The notes below the pieces were generated by a model, which saw nothing but the letters and a program-made list of their open reading frames with translations, was not told the origin of the DNA and ran no database searches. The position numbers and the translations under genes were made by a program. A stretch of DNA of 58,414 bases from DATDXN01 sp035289305 (GTDB lineage Bacteria > Patescibacteriota > Microgenomatia > UBA1406 > HO2-37-13b): positions 1 to 58,414 of the forward strand of contig DATDXN010000015.1 of the NCBI GenBank assembly GCA_035289305.1. The letters run 5' to 3'. Positions 8,398-16,719 of the stretch are shown in pieces; within the stretch, counting starts at the first letter, position 1, and each line of letters starts with the position of its first letter.

Positions 8398-9653
8398 GTC
8401 GTGAAATCCTTGATTCGCGAGGCATCCCGACAGTCGAGGCATGCCTTACGCTTGATACAGAAGTTTCTGTTACTGCTGCAGCCTCCTCTGGTGAGTCAAT
8501 TGGCGAACACGAAGCAAAGGACCTTCGAGATGGCGATGCACAGAGGTTTCATGGAAGAGGTGTCACAAAAGCGGTTTCCTTCATCAACGATCTTATTGGT
8601 CCGAAACTTGTAGGAGTTTCTTGCGATCGGCAAATAGATGTTGATTACTGGCTTATGAAAGTTGATCCCTCACCCACCAAAACACAGTTTGGCGTCAATT
8701 CACTCCTGACGGTTTCCCAACTGATGCTGAAAAGCGCAGCGGCAGATGCTCGTCTCCCTTTGTACAAATATGTTAATCAATTTTTCAATAAATTATTCAA
8801 TAATCCGTTTGATATACAAAAAATTCCAAACCCCATTTTCAACATGATAAATGGTGGAAAACACGGTGTAAAAAATCTAGAATTTCAAGAATTTCAGATT
8901 ATTCCCCTTACCTCTATTCCTTTTTCCAAAGCTCTACAAATGGGTGCAGAAATGTATCATGAAGTCAAAAAAACACTCGAGTATCGCAATGCAGGTATTT
9001 CTGTGTCCGAAGAAGGTGGTTTTACGCCAAATCTTCTGACCAATCACGGTGCACTTGATCTTCTCAAAGAGATAGTCACCGACCGAAAACTCATGATGGG
9101 TGTTGATATTTTTCTTGGACTCGATCTCGCCGCTTCATATTTTTATAAAGATGGAAAATATTATATTAAAGATAAACCAAAACCATTGAGAATTGACGAA
9201 TATATTGATTATCTTGTTGAACTCAACAAAACATTTAAAATACTCACACTTGAGGATCCAATTGAACAGGAAGATTTTTTGGGTTGGAAAAAAATCACGC
9301 AAAAAACAGGCAGCGACACATATATTATAGGGGACGATTTTCTCGCGGGCAGTAAAGAGCGAGTTCTTCGAGCAATTAAGGAAAATTGTTGCTCTGGCCT
9401 TTTACTCAAGCTCAATCAAACATCAACTATTACCGAACTTTTTGAAGTTATCAATCTGGCAAAACAAGGCTCTTTAAAAATCATATTTTCACAGCGCTTA
9501 GGCGAAACAAACGATGACTTCATTGCAGATATTGCAGTGGGAATACAATCTGATTTTATCAAATTTGGGCCTCCTGTGAGGGGAGAACGTGTCGCGAAAT
9601 ACAACAGACTACTTGCAATTGAGGAAGAATTAAAGCAGCAACAACCTTTATGA
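8373..9653 (+). CDS. eno: Enolase, divergent
   Basis: A 426-residue enolase (2-phosphoglycerate to PEP). The start MAKIKKIVSREILDSRG is canonical although it lies 25 nt inside ppsA. Catalytic and metal residues are kept: GGKH (His 164), QEF (Glu 172), SEEGGFTPN (Glu about 213-214), Asp 251, Glu 294, Asp 321, KLNQ (Lys 346) and Lys 397 in IKFGP. Three substrate-loop motifs are changed: the mobile loop reads SSGESIGEHE rather than SGASTGxxE, SHRSGET is SQRLGET (373-379), and GDDLFVTN is GDDFLAGS. The His and second Ser of SHRS help bind phosphate, so kinetics may differ, but the proton-transfer residues argue for an active enzyme. Its TGA overlaps the iPGM ATG by 4 nt. Confidence 0.9.
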   Translation: MAKIKKIVSREILDSRGIPTVEACLTLDTEVSVTAAASSGESIGEHEAKDLRDGDAQRFHGRGVTKAVSFINDLIGPKLVGVSCDRQIDVDYWLMKVDPSPTKTQFGVNSLLTVSQLMLKSAAADARLPLYKYVNQFFNKLFNNPFDIQKIPNPIFNMINGGKHGVKNLEFQEFQIIPLTSIPFSKALQMGAEMYHEVKKTLEYRNAGISVSEEGGFTPNLLTNHGALDLLKEIVTDRKLMMGVDIFLGLDLAASYFYKDGKYYIKDKPKPLRIDEYIDYLVELNKTFKILTLEDPIEQEDFLGWKKITQKTGSDTYIIGDDFLAGSKERVLRAIKENCCSGLLLKLNQTSTITELFEVINLAKQGSLKIIFSQRLGETNDDFIADIAVGIQSDFIKFGPPVRGERVAKYNRLLAIEEELKQQQPL

Positions 9654-11275
9654 ACCCCGTTGTTTTGATTGTCCTTGATGGCTTTGGTATCGCTCCACCC
9701 GGACCAGGAAATGCTATATATCTTGCAAACCCTCATCATATTCACAGTCTCCTGTGTTCATATCCCTATACATATCTTAAAGCATCTGGAATGTCAGTAG
9801 GATTACCACAGGGCGAAGTCGGCAACACAGAAGTAGGTCATCTCAATCTCGGTGCAGGGCGAGTCATATACCAAAGTTTACTGCGCATTAATATGGCAAT
9901 TGCCGATGGAACATTTTACGAAAATGTCGCCTTTCTTGAAGCACTTATCCACCTATCAAAAACAGGAGGAAAGCTACATCTTATCGGACTTGTCGGTGAA
10001 GGGTCGGTACATGCCAGTGTTGATCATCTGTCAGCTCTTTTGCATTTTTGTAAGCGAAATAACTTCAGGCACGTATTTGTCCATGCGATAACCGATGGTC
10101 GAGACTCGCCGCCAAAGATGGCCGCAAGTTATATCGATGGTCTTGAAAAAAAATTGGATCAATTGGAACTAGGTGAAATTGCGACAGTGATGGGAAGATA
10201 TTATGCAATGGATCGGGACAAACGCTGGGACAGAACAGAAAAAGCATATATATGTTTGACAAAAGGTGCTGAAAAAAAAGCGCAGTCGTGGCGAGATGTT
10301 TTTGACAGTTCATATAAACGAGGTATTACTGACGAATTTATTGAGCCGATAAATATCACAAAAAATGGAGAACCCATCGCACTTATTCAAGAAGGTGATG
10401 CAGTGATTTTCTTCAATTTTAGAATTGATAGGCCCCGGCAATTGACGAAAGCCTTTGTGCTGGATAATTTTGAAGCAAATGCAAATAAGACGTTTTATGA
10501 TCCCTATGCCACAGAATACTATAAAAAACACGAAGTGGAGGAAAAAATACTGGCGCCTCCCTTTAAAAGAGGTGAAAAAATCAAAAATCTTTACTTCATC
10601 ACTATGACAGAGTATGAAAAAGATCTTCCGGCAATTATTGCTTTTCCCAGTCGTATGGTGCATATGCCGCTCGGGCGGGTGTTATCGGATAATTCTTTAT
10701 ATCAACTGCGTTTGACTGAAAGTGAAAAAGAACGCTTTGTGACGTATTATTTCAACGGTGGACGTGAGGTTCAATTCCCGTATGAGGAAAGACTTATTGT
10801 TCCTTCTCCAAAAGTACCCACATATGATCTGAAACCAGAAATGAGCGCATATGAAATCACTGACATCCTCATCAAGAAAATGTCTCTCATGAAATACAAA
10901 TTCATTCTGGTAAATTTCCCCAATGCAGATATGGTAGGACACACAGGAGATTTGAAGGCTTCGATCAAAGCAGTAAAAGTCATTGATGAGGTTGTAGGGA
11001 GAATAGTCAATGCGTCACTGGGACTTGATTATCAACTTCTTATCACTGCTGACCATGGAAATATCGAGGAAAAAATTAATACAAAAACTGGCGAGATGAT
11101 GACCGAACATACTGCAAACCTCGTGCCTTTTATTGCGGTCTCAAACAAGCTCCAAGGCAAACCGAAAAAACTCCATATCGGAATTCTCGCCGATGTTGTA
11201 CCAACAATTTTAAACCTCATGGGTCTTCCAAAGCCTACTGAAATGATGGGAAGAGATTTGCTTGAGGAAGTATAA
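9650..11275 (+). CDS. gpmI: 2,3-bisphosphoglycerate-independent phosphoglycerate mutase with Thr at the nucleophile position
   Basis: A 541-residue alkaline-phosphatase-superfamily mutase (3-phosphoglycerate to 2-phosphoglycerate). Seen: LIVLDGFG (metal Asp 10), VHAITDGRDSPP, YYAMDRDKRWDR, NFRIDRPRQL and the C-terminal LITADHGNIEEK with TEHTANLVPF. The nucleophile motif, normally GNSEVGH, reads GNTEVGH (Thr 60; codon ACA), so the phosphoenzyme would form on threonine, as in some other members of the superfamily. It is about 30 residues longer than usual. Translationally coupled to enolase through ATGA. The gene is convergent with the PfkB kinase, with 4 nt between stop codons. Confidence 0.93.
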   Translation: MNPVVLIVLDGFGIAPPGPGNAIYLANPHHIHSLLCSYPYTYLKASGMSVGLPQGEVGNTEVGHLNLGAGRVIYQSLLRINMAIADGTFYENVAFLEALIHLSKTGGKLHLIGLVGEGSVHASVDHLSALLHFCKRNNFRHVFVHAITDGRDSPPKMAASYIDGLEKKLDQLELGEIATVMGRYYAMDRDKRWDRTEKAYICLTKGAEKKAQSWRDVFDSSYKRGITDEFIEPINITKNGEPIALIQEGDAVIFFNFRIDRPRQLTKAFVLDNFEANANKTFYDPYATEYYKKHEVEEKILAPPFKRGEKIKNLYFITMTEYEKDLPAIIAFPSRMVHMPLGRVLSDNSLYQLRLTESEKERFVTYYFNGGREVQFPYEERLIVPSPKVPTYDLKPEMSAYEITDILIKKMSLMKYKFILVNFPNADMVGHTGDLKASIKAVKVIDEVVGRIVNASLGLDYQLLITADHGNIEEKINTKTGEMMTEHTANLVPFIAVSNKLQGKPKKLHIGILADVVPTILNLMGLPKPTEMMGRDLLEEV

Positions 11276-11279
11276 TGTC

Positions 11280-12182
11280 TTACTGTGCGCCGATTTTCCC
11301 GATGATGCGGCTCGCATATTCTGCTCCCCGCAGCAGCGCCTTTTCAACCAATTTTTCCTTCAAGTATGCGGATAGGAAACCACTGGTAAATGCATCTCCA
11401 GCTCCTGTTGTATCTACTATTTTTTGAGGAGTTACTGCCTTTTGGTGATATACTTTTTTTTGGAAATAAGCAAAACTCCCCCGTTCTCCATCCGTAAGCA
11501 CGAGTAATTTGTCATTGAAACGAAGAAGTGTTGCGCAATTCTTGGTGAAATCTATTTTTTCTCGCGGCTTTTTGACGAGCTTTCCAAACTCATGCGTGTT
11601 TAGTATCAAGATGTCGGCGAACGTGAGCAATCGTCTGATGCGTGAGATAGGTAGCGCGCAATCAGTTACCCCGAAATTAAGGCAAAGGAGCGCCCTATTT
11701 CTTTTAAAAAATGCAGCGATACGTTTTCGATCCTCTATTGAAACACCTGGTAGATTTCCCATGTATACTATTTTGGGTTTTGCGATTTGTTTTATCGCTT
11801 CGGTAAGCGAGAAAGAAACATACGGTGTTGTATAATGCACAATCGTCCGCTCTCCTTTTTGCGCCAAAAATATGCAGGAAATATTTATATATTCTTTTTC
11901 ATGCAGCAAAAATTCAGATGAAACGCCCTTTCTGATTAATTTTTGGATGATAAGTTGTTTAAAGGAATTTTCACCTATTTTACCGATAACTGCAGCACTG
12001 ACGCCAAAATGAGAACAACCGGCAGCGACATTTGCACTTCCTCCACCCAATGATTCATAAAAATGATCAGCATGGTATTTGCCACCGATGGCCAGATAAA
12101 ATCTGTTTTGTTTTGTCGTCAGAGATACTCCTTTAAAAAAAAGATCGATGGTGATGTCTCCAATACTGATAAGATCGTACAT
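11280..12182 (-). CDS. PfkB-family carbohydrate kinase
   Basis: A 300-residue ribokinase-fold sugar kinase. Motifs: the N-terminal YDLISIGDITIDLF, the first PfkB signature GGGSANVAAGCSHFG (about 45-59) and the second, DTTGAGDAFTSGF (about 257-269) with the catalytic Asp 263 and anion hole GAGD. The substrate (fructose, ribose, adenosine, or a sugar phosphate) is not predictable. I chose the ATG at 12182 rather than a GTG at 12242 because homology starts there and a TTGATT-17-AATAAT promoter ends 9 nt upstream; the longer form would place codons over the promoter. No classical PfkA is in the window, so it could be the phosphofructokinase-like step, but this is speculation. Confidence 0.85.
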   Translation of the reverse strand: MYDLISIGDITIDLFFKGVSLTTKQNRFYLAIGGKYHADHFYESLGGGSANVAAGCSHFGVSAAVIGKIGENSFKQLIIQKLIRKGVSSEFLLHEKEYINISCIFLAQKGERTIVHYTTPYVSFSLTEAIKQIAKPKIVYMGNLPGVSIEDRKRIAAFFKRNRALLCLNFGVTDCALPISRIRRLLTFADILILNTHEFGKLVKKPREKIDFTKNCATLLRFNDKLLVLTDGERGSFAYFQKKVYHQKAVTPQKIVDTTGAGDAFTSGFLSAYLKEKLVEKALLRGAEYASRIIGKIGAQ

Positions 12183-12191
12183 GTCAAACAC

Positions 12192-12249
12192 ATTATTGCA
12201 AAGTCGGAGGGAAAAATCAATTGACAAATCAGCATTTTTCACCTACTAT
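12192..12249. promoter_or_regulatory. Back-to-back divergent promoters, PfkB kinase / acyl-CoA synthetase
   Basis: Minus strand: TTGATT (12220-12215), 17 nt, AATAAT (12197-12192), 9 nt to the kinase ATG. Plus strand: TTGACA (12221-12226), 17 nt, TACTAT (12244-12249), 9 nt to the synthetase ATG. The two -35 boxes abut, making a TCAATTGA palindrome, and both promoters have identical spacing to their ATG with no SD. A single regulator or polymerase competition could control both genes. Confidence 0.6.
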
Positions 12250-12258
12250 TATCGATAA

Positions 12259-13968
12259 ATGAAAAGCGATAAAATCATAGAGGGAAAAAAATATGTTAAA
12301 AAAAATCCCAACCTTCAAGACTATGATCGCGTCGTTTCCTCCTTCTCTTACAAGACATACACACAAGAACTTACGTGGTTTGATAAAGATACAATTAATG
12401 CTGCTTATAACGCCATTACCAGAAACACTCTTTCTTCACGCAAGAACAAGCTTGCATTATTATGGGAAAGTGAGGAAGGAGAAAAGAAAAAATACACATT
12501 TGCAGACATAGAGGAAATCTCAAACCAAATTGCCCATTACCTTCGACATCTCGGTATTGAAAAAGGAGATCGTGTATTTCTTTTCCTTCCCCGTATTCCT
12601 GAACTATATTTTTCCTTCATTGCCATTTTGAAAATCGGTGCTGTAGCAGGGACGCTTTTTTCTGCTTTTGGTCCACAAGCCCTTTTTGACAGACTTTCCC
12701 AATCTGGCGCAAAGGTACTCATCACGACAGAAGAGATGGCAAAAAGAGTACAGTCAGTGCGAAAAGACCTTGATAAACTCGAAAAAATAGTACTGGTTAA
12801 TGATAATTTTACACAAGAAATTGCAAAAATGGAAAAAACATACAAGGTTTCCCACACGCATAGCGAAGATAATGCGTTTATGCTCTATACATCAGGAACA
12901 ACAGGTAAGCCAAAGGGTATTGTCCATGCGCATCGCGCAATCATTCACCAGTACCTTACCGCACAGTGGGCGCTTGACATCCAGGAAGATGACGTATATT
13001 GGTGTACTGCAGACCCTGGCTGGGTAACGGGCATAGCATACGGTATATTGGGTTCATGGGCAAATGGAGCTACATCTATAGTTTATGAGGGAAGGTTTTC
13101 TCCTCAAAAGTGGTATCAAATCCTTCAGGATTACGAAGTGACTATTTGGTACACTGCCCCGACTGCGATCCGCATGCTTGCTGCACAGGGACTGGACTTG
13201 ATCAAAAAATACGATTTCTCGCATTTGCGCTATCTGGCAAGTGTTGGAGAGCCTTTGAACCCCGAACCAATTTTTTGGGGTCTTAAAGCATTTCATCTCC
13301 CCTTTCATGATAACTATTGGCAGACAGAGACAGGGGGCATAGTGGTCGCAAACTATCCCGGCCTTCCCATAAAGCCCGGCTCTATGGGCAAACCATTTCC
13401 TGGTATTAAAGCACATATCGTAGATGATGAAGGCCATGAGCTCGCCGAAAACAAAATTGGCAACCTTGCTCTTGAGCCAGGTTGGTCTTCCATGATGAAG
13501 GAAATTTGGAGAAGGCCAGAAAAATATAAATCGTATTTTTTGAAAAAATACTATATCACTGGTGATCTCGCCTACAAGGACGCTGATGGTTATCTGTGGT
13601 TTGTCGGACGGGCAGACGATGTGATCAAAACATCAGGCGAGCGTGTGGGGCCATTTGAAGTCGAGTCAGCGCTTGTAAGCCATCCTGCGGTAGTTGAGGC
13701 TGGTGTCATTGGCAAACCAGACCCCCTGCGCGGACAGATTATCAAAGCTTTTGTCGTGTTAAAACCTGAAATAAAGCAGAGTGAGAAGTTGAAAGAAGAA
13801 CTCATGGTGCACGTGAAGAAAAATCTCGCTGGCCATGCGTATCCTCGAGAAATTGATTTTATTGATAAACTTCCCAAAACACGCTCGGGCAAAATCATGC
13901 GCCGCATCCTCAAGGCCAAAGAACTCGGCCTCCCCATCGGTGATACCTCAACACTTGAGGAATACTAA
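12259..13968 (+). CDS. acsA: Acetyl-CoA synthetase-like AMP-forming ligase
   Basis: A 569-residue member of the adenylate-forming (ANL) superfamily. Seen: the P-loop YTSGTTGKPKGIVHAH (about 209-224), the aromatic motif YWQTETGG, the hinge region YITGDLAYKDADGYLWFVGR (about 433-452), DDVIKTSGERVGPFEVE and the adenylation lysine in PKTRSGKIMRR (Lys about 544). The WQTETGG motif and CoA-domain features fit acetyl/propionyl-CoA synthetase; it is some 80 residues shorter than E. coli Acs, mostly at the N-terminus. It would convert acetate, ATP and CoA to acetyl-CoA, AMP and PPi, or run in the reverse sense. Single gene with a near-consensus promoter 9 nt before the ATG; convergent with rsmI, overlapping by 4 nt. 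Confidence 0.88.
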   Translation: MKSDKIIEGKKYVKKNPNLQDYDRVVSSFSYKTYTQELTWFDKDTINAAYNAITRNTLSSRKNKLALLWESEEGEKKKYTFADIEEISNQIAHYLRHLGIEKGDRVFLFLPRIPELYFSFIAILKIGAVAGTLFSAFGPQALFDRLSQSGAKVLITTEEMAKRVQSVRKDLDKLEKIVLVNDNFTQEIAKMEKTYKVSHTHSEDNAFMLYTSGTTGKPKGIVHAHRAIIHQYLTAQWALDIQEDDVYWCTADPGWVTGIAYGILGSWANGATSIVYEGRFSPQKWYQILQDYEVTIWYTAPTAIRMLAAQGLDLIKKYDFSHLRYLASVGEPLNPEPIFWGLKAFHLPFHDNYWQTETGGIVVANYPGLPIKPGSMGKPFPGIKAHIVDDEGHELAENKIGNLALEPGWSSMMKEIWRRPEKYKSYFLKKYYITGDLAYKDADGYLWFVGRADDVIKTSGERVGPFEVESALVSHPAVVEAGVIGKPDPLRGQIIKAFVVLKPEIKQSEKLKEELMVHVKKNLAGHAYPREIDFIDKLPKTRSGKIMRRILKAKELGLPIGDTSTLEEY

Positions 13969-14654
13969 GATGCTCTTATAACAACGGCAAGTTCACCTTT
14001 ATATGTATAATTGAGTAATTCATGTGCTTTTCCGCGTATGACTTCTTCAAATTTCTTCGTCATCTCGCGACAAATACAAATTTCATTGTTTGGTAAAACC
14101 TCATCAATTATTGTTAATGTGTGATTAATTCGATGCGGCGACTCATAAAATACGACGGTCAGATCGATTAACATTTTACCCATAGACTTTAATTTGTTAA
14201 TTAATTGAAGTAATTGAAATTGTTTCTTGGGAAGAAAACCTAAAAAAAGAAGATTTTTTGTCGAAAAACCCGAAAGTACACATGCGTTTACAAACGCAGT
14301 TGGGCCGGGTATGACCGTGTAGGAGATATTCTCTTTAACTGCGCAAGTTAAAAGTAACGATCCGGGATCGCAGACTGTTGGCATGCCTGACTCTGAAACA
14401 AGAGCAATATTTTTGTCTTCCTGTAGGAGATTTAAAACCTGAGGCAACAGTTCAAATTCATTTTCTTTGTGGAAATGAATGATTTTCTGCGATTTTTGTG
14501 GGTGAAGATTAAAAAGTTCCTGTATGTTTTTATAGAAACTATCAAAGCTTTGAGCGTCCTCAACAAGAATAATATCTACATGCACCAAGGCTTTCACCAT
14601 ACGCATACTTGCATCTTGCATGTTTCCAATGGGTGTTCCTACTATATAAAACAT
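13965..14654 (-). CDS. rsmI: 16S rRNA (cytidine-1402 2'-O) methyltransferase RsmI
   Basis: A 229-residue tetrapyrrole-methylase-fold SAM enzyme that 2'-O-methylates C1402 in the 16S decoding centre. Motifs: FYIVGTPIGNMQDASMR at the start, ALVSESGMPTVCDPGS (canonical ALVSDAGTPGISDPG), VIPGPTAF, FLGFLPKK, VVFYESPHRI and CREMTKKFEEVIRG. The protein is shorter than the usual 270-280 residues, lacking the small C-terminal domain, and several motif residues are drifted (EDAQ for EDTR, VCDPG for ISDPG). I take the ATG at 14654 where homology begins; the upstream 99-codon extension would run into uvrB on the other strand and has no homology. Divergent from uvrB with 58 nt between starts. Confidence 0.87.
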   Translation of the reverse strand: MFYIVGTPIGNMQDASMRMVKALVHVDIILVEDAQSFDSFYKNIQELFNLHPQKSQKIIHFHKENEFELLPQVLNLLQEDKNIALVSESGMPTVCDPGSLLLTCAVKENISYTVIPGPTAFVNACVLSGFSTKNLLFLGFLPKKQFQLLQLINKLKSMGKMLIDLTVVFYESPHRINHTLTIIDEVLPNNEICICREMTKKFEEVIRGKAHELLNYTYKGELAVVIRAS

Positions 14655-14712
14655 ATATTTGGATAAGTATAGTATTTTTGAGGAAAAAATGGTACACTTA
14701 TAGATTTGGCGT

Positions 14713-16713
14713 ATGTTTAAACTTACTTCATCTTTTTCACCAATACAGGAGCAGCAAAAAGCAATCGCGGGGCTTGTGACAGGAATTCGGACAGGTCTTA
14801 AAAACCAAGTGCTTTTGGGTGTCACCGGGTCGGGAAAAACATTTACCGTGGCTCGTACGATAGAAGAGCTTGCAGCGCCCGCTCTCATCATTTCGCACAA
14901 CAAAACGCTTGCAGGCCAACTATACCAAGAAATGCGAGAATTTTTCCCCACAAATGCTGTTTCCTACTTTGTCTCGTATTATGATTATTATCAGCCAGAA
15001 GCATACATTCCTCATACCGACACGTATATTGAGAAAGAAGCTCAAATCAATCAGTTGATTGATAAATTGCGCCTTGCCTCAACCACCAATATTTTGACGA
15101 GGAAAGATGTGATCGTTGTTGCGTCTGTTTCATGTATTTACAATATTGGTTCTCCTCACGAATATGGCAAATTCATACTTGAGTTAAAAAAAGGAGAATA
15201 TATTAACCGGACGGAGATTTTTCGAAGACTTGCGCAGCTTCACTACGAGAGGAGTGAATTCGATTTTAAAAGAGGTACATTCAGGCAACGCGGTGGCGTA
15301 ATAGATATTTATCCTGCCTATGAAGAAGTAGGAATCAGGGTTGAACTTGAAAATGAACATATCACTGCAATTACACAATTCAACCCCATAACAGGTGAGG
15401 AGCATACGCAAAGACCTATACAAAAGATTGTTATATATCCTGCAAAACATTACATGACAGACCAAGAAATAGTCAAAAAGGCTGAAGCACAAATTCGAAA
15501 AGATCTTGAAATAGAATATAAAAATCTGCAAAAGAGAGGAAAAATCATTGAGGCAGAAAGGCTCTACAAAAAAGTCACGTTTGATCTCGAGATGATCAAA
15601 GAAGTTGGATATGTGAATGGGATTGAAAATTACTCGCGTTACTTTGAGGAAAGGAAAATAGGAGATCCTCCCTATACATTGATCAATTATTTTAATGAAA
15701 CGTACGGTAATGATTGGACCGTCTATATAGATGAGTCGCACATGACGATCCCACAAATACGAGGAATGTATAACGGAGACTATCAGCGCAAAAAAACACT
15801 TATTGAATATGGATTTCGTTTGAAGAGCGCTCTTGACAATCGTCCCTTAAAATTTGAAGAGTTTTTGCGCCAAGTTCCACGTCTTGTGTACATTTCAGCG
15901 ACACCAAACGACTGGGAAATGCGCAAGTCAAAAACGAGTAAAATACCACCTGGTATAGTCCAACAGCTCGTCCGTCCAACTGGCATCGTTGATCCCCACA
16001 TAGTGATCAAACCCGCACGCGGTGAAGTTCTCGATTTGATCAGTGAAATAAAAAAAAGAGTTGAAAAAAAGGAGCGTGTTCTTGTCACAACACTCACAAA
16101 ACGGACAGCAGAAGATCTCACTCATTACCTGACCGAAAAACACGTGAGAGTCCAGTATCTTCACTCTGATATAAAGACACTTGAACGAACGGACATACTG
16201 CATAAACTGCGCAAAAACGATTACGACGCACTGGTAGGGATCAATCTCCTTCGAGAAGGGCTTGACTTGCCTGAAGTATCGCTCGTTGCTATTTTGGATG
16301 CGGATCGTGAGGGGTTTCTGCGCAGCAAGACATCTCTTATCCAAATCATGGGGAGAGCCGCGCGAAACACACGGGGAGAAGTCATTCTGTATGCCGATGT
16401 GATGACAAGATCAATCAAAGAGGCAGTAAGTGAAGTTGATAGACGACGAGAATATCAAATTGCCTATAACAAAACCCACGGCATCACTCCTTCAAACATC
16501 ATAAAGCCTATACAAGCACCGATCATCAGTGAGGAAGTAGTAAAAGAGGCTATCTCATCTGACCCTTTTTCAGATATTAAAAGCGACTCACTGACCCCAT
16601 TTGATAAAAAAAGACTCATCAACACGCTTCGAAAAGAGATGAAAAGGTACGCTAATGATTTGAAATTTGAAGCAGCAATAGCTATGAGAGAGAAAATTAA
16701 ATCACTCACTTAA
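14713..16713 (+). CDS. uvrB: Excinuclease ABC subunit B
   Basis: A 666-residue superfamily-2 helicase-like damage-verification subunit of nucleotide excision repair. Seen: Walker A GVTGSGKT (36-43), the beta-hairpin VSYYDYYQPEAYIP (about 87-100) that probes the strand, the DEAD-type box VYIDESH, motif V/VI INLLREGLDLPEV and QIMGRAARN, and the C-terminal UVR motif (about 628-664, LRKEMKRYANDLKFEAA) for UvrC contact. Length is normal. An extended -10 (TGGTACACT, 14690-14698) lies 14 nt before the ATG and no SD is seen. It heads the operon uvrB-uvrA-transglutaminase-uvrC. Confidence 0.96.
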   Translation: MFKLTSSFSPIQEQQKAIAGLVTGIRTGLKNQVLLGVTGSGKTFTVARTIEELAAPALIISHNKTLAGQLYQEMREFFPTNAVSYFVSYYDYYQPEAYIPHTDTYIEKEAQINQLIDKLRLASTTNILTRKDVIVVASVSCIYNIGSPHEYGKFILELKKGEYINRTEIFRRLAQLHYERSEFDFKRGTFRQRGGVIDIYPAYEEVGIRVELENEHITAITQFNPITGEEHTQRPIQKIVIYPAKHYMTDQEIVKKAEAQIRKDLEIEYKNLQKRGKIIEAERLYKKVTFDLEMIKEVGYVNGIENYSRYFEERKIGDPPYTLINYFNETYGNDWTVYIDESHMTIPQIRGMYNGDYQRKKTLIEYGFRLKSALDNRPLKFEEFLRQVPRLVYISATPNDWEMRKSKTSKIPPGIVQQLVRPTGIVDPHIVIKPARGEVLDLISEIKKRVEKKERVLVTTLTKRTAEDLTHYLTEKHVRVQYLHSDIKTLERTDILHKLRKNDYDALVGINLLREGLDLPEVSLVAILDADREGFLRSKTSLIQIMGRAARNTRGEVILYADVMTRSIKEAVSEVDRRREYQIAYNKTHGITPSNIIKPIQAPIISEEVVKEAISSDPFSDIKSDSLTPFDKKRLINTLRKEMKRYANDLKFEAAIAMREKIKSLT

Positions 16714-16719
16714 AAACCT

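Noticed and set aside
14655..14951. 99-codon N-terminal extension of rsmI
   Set aside because: It has no homology, runs through the uvrB start on the other strand, and the conserved RsmI start FYIVGTPIGN begins at 14654.
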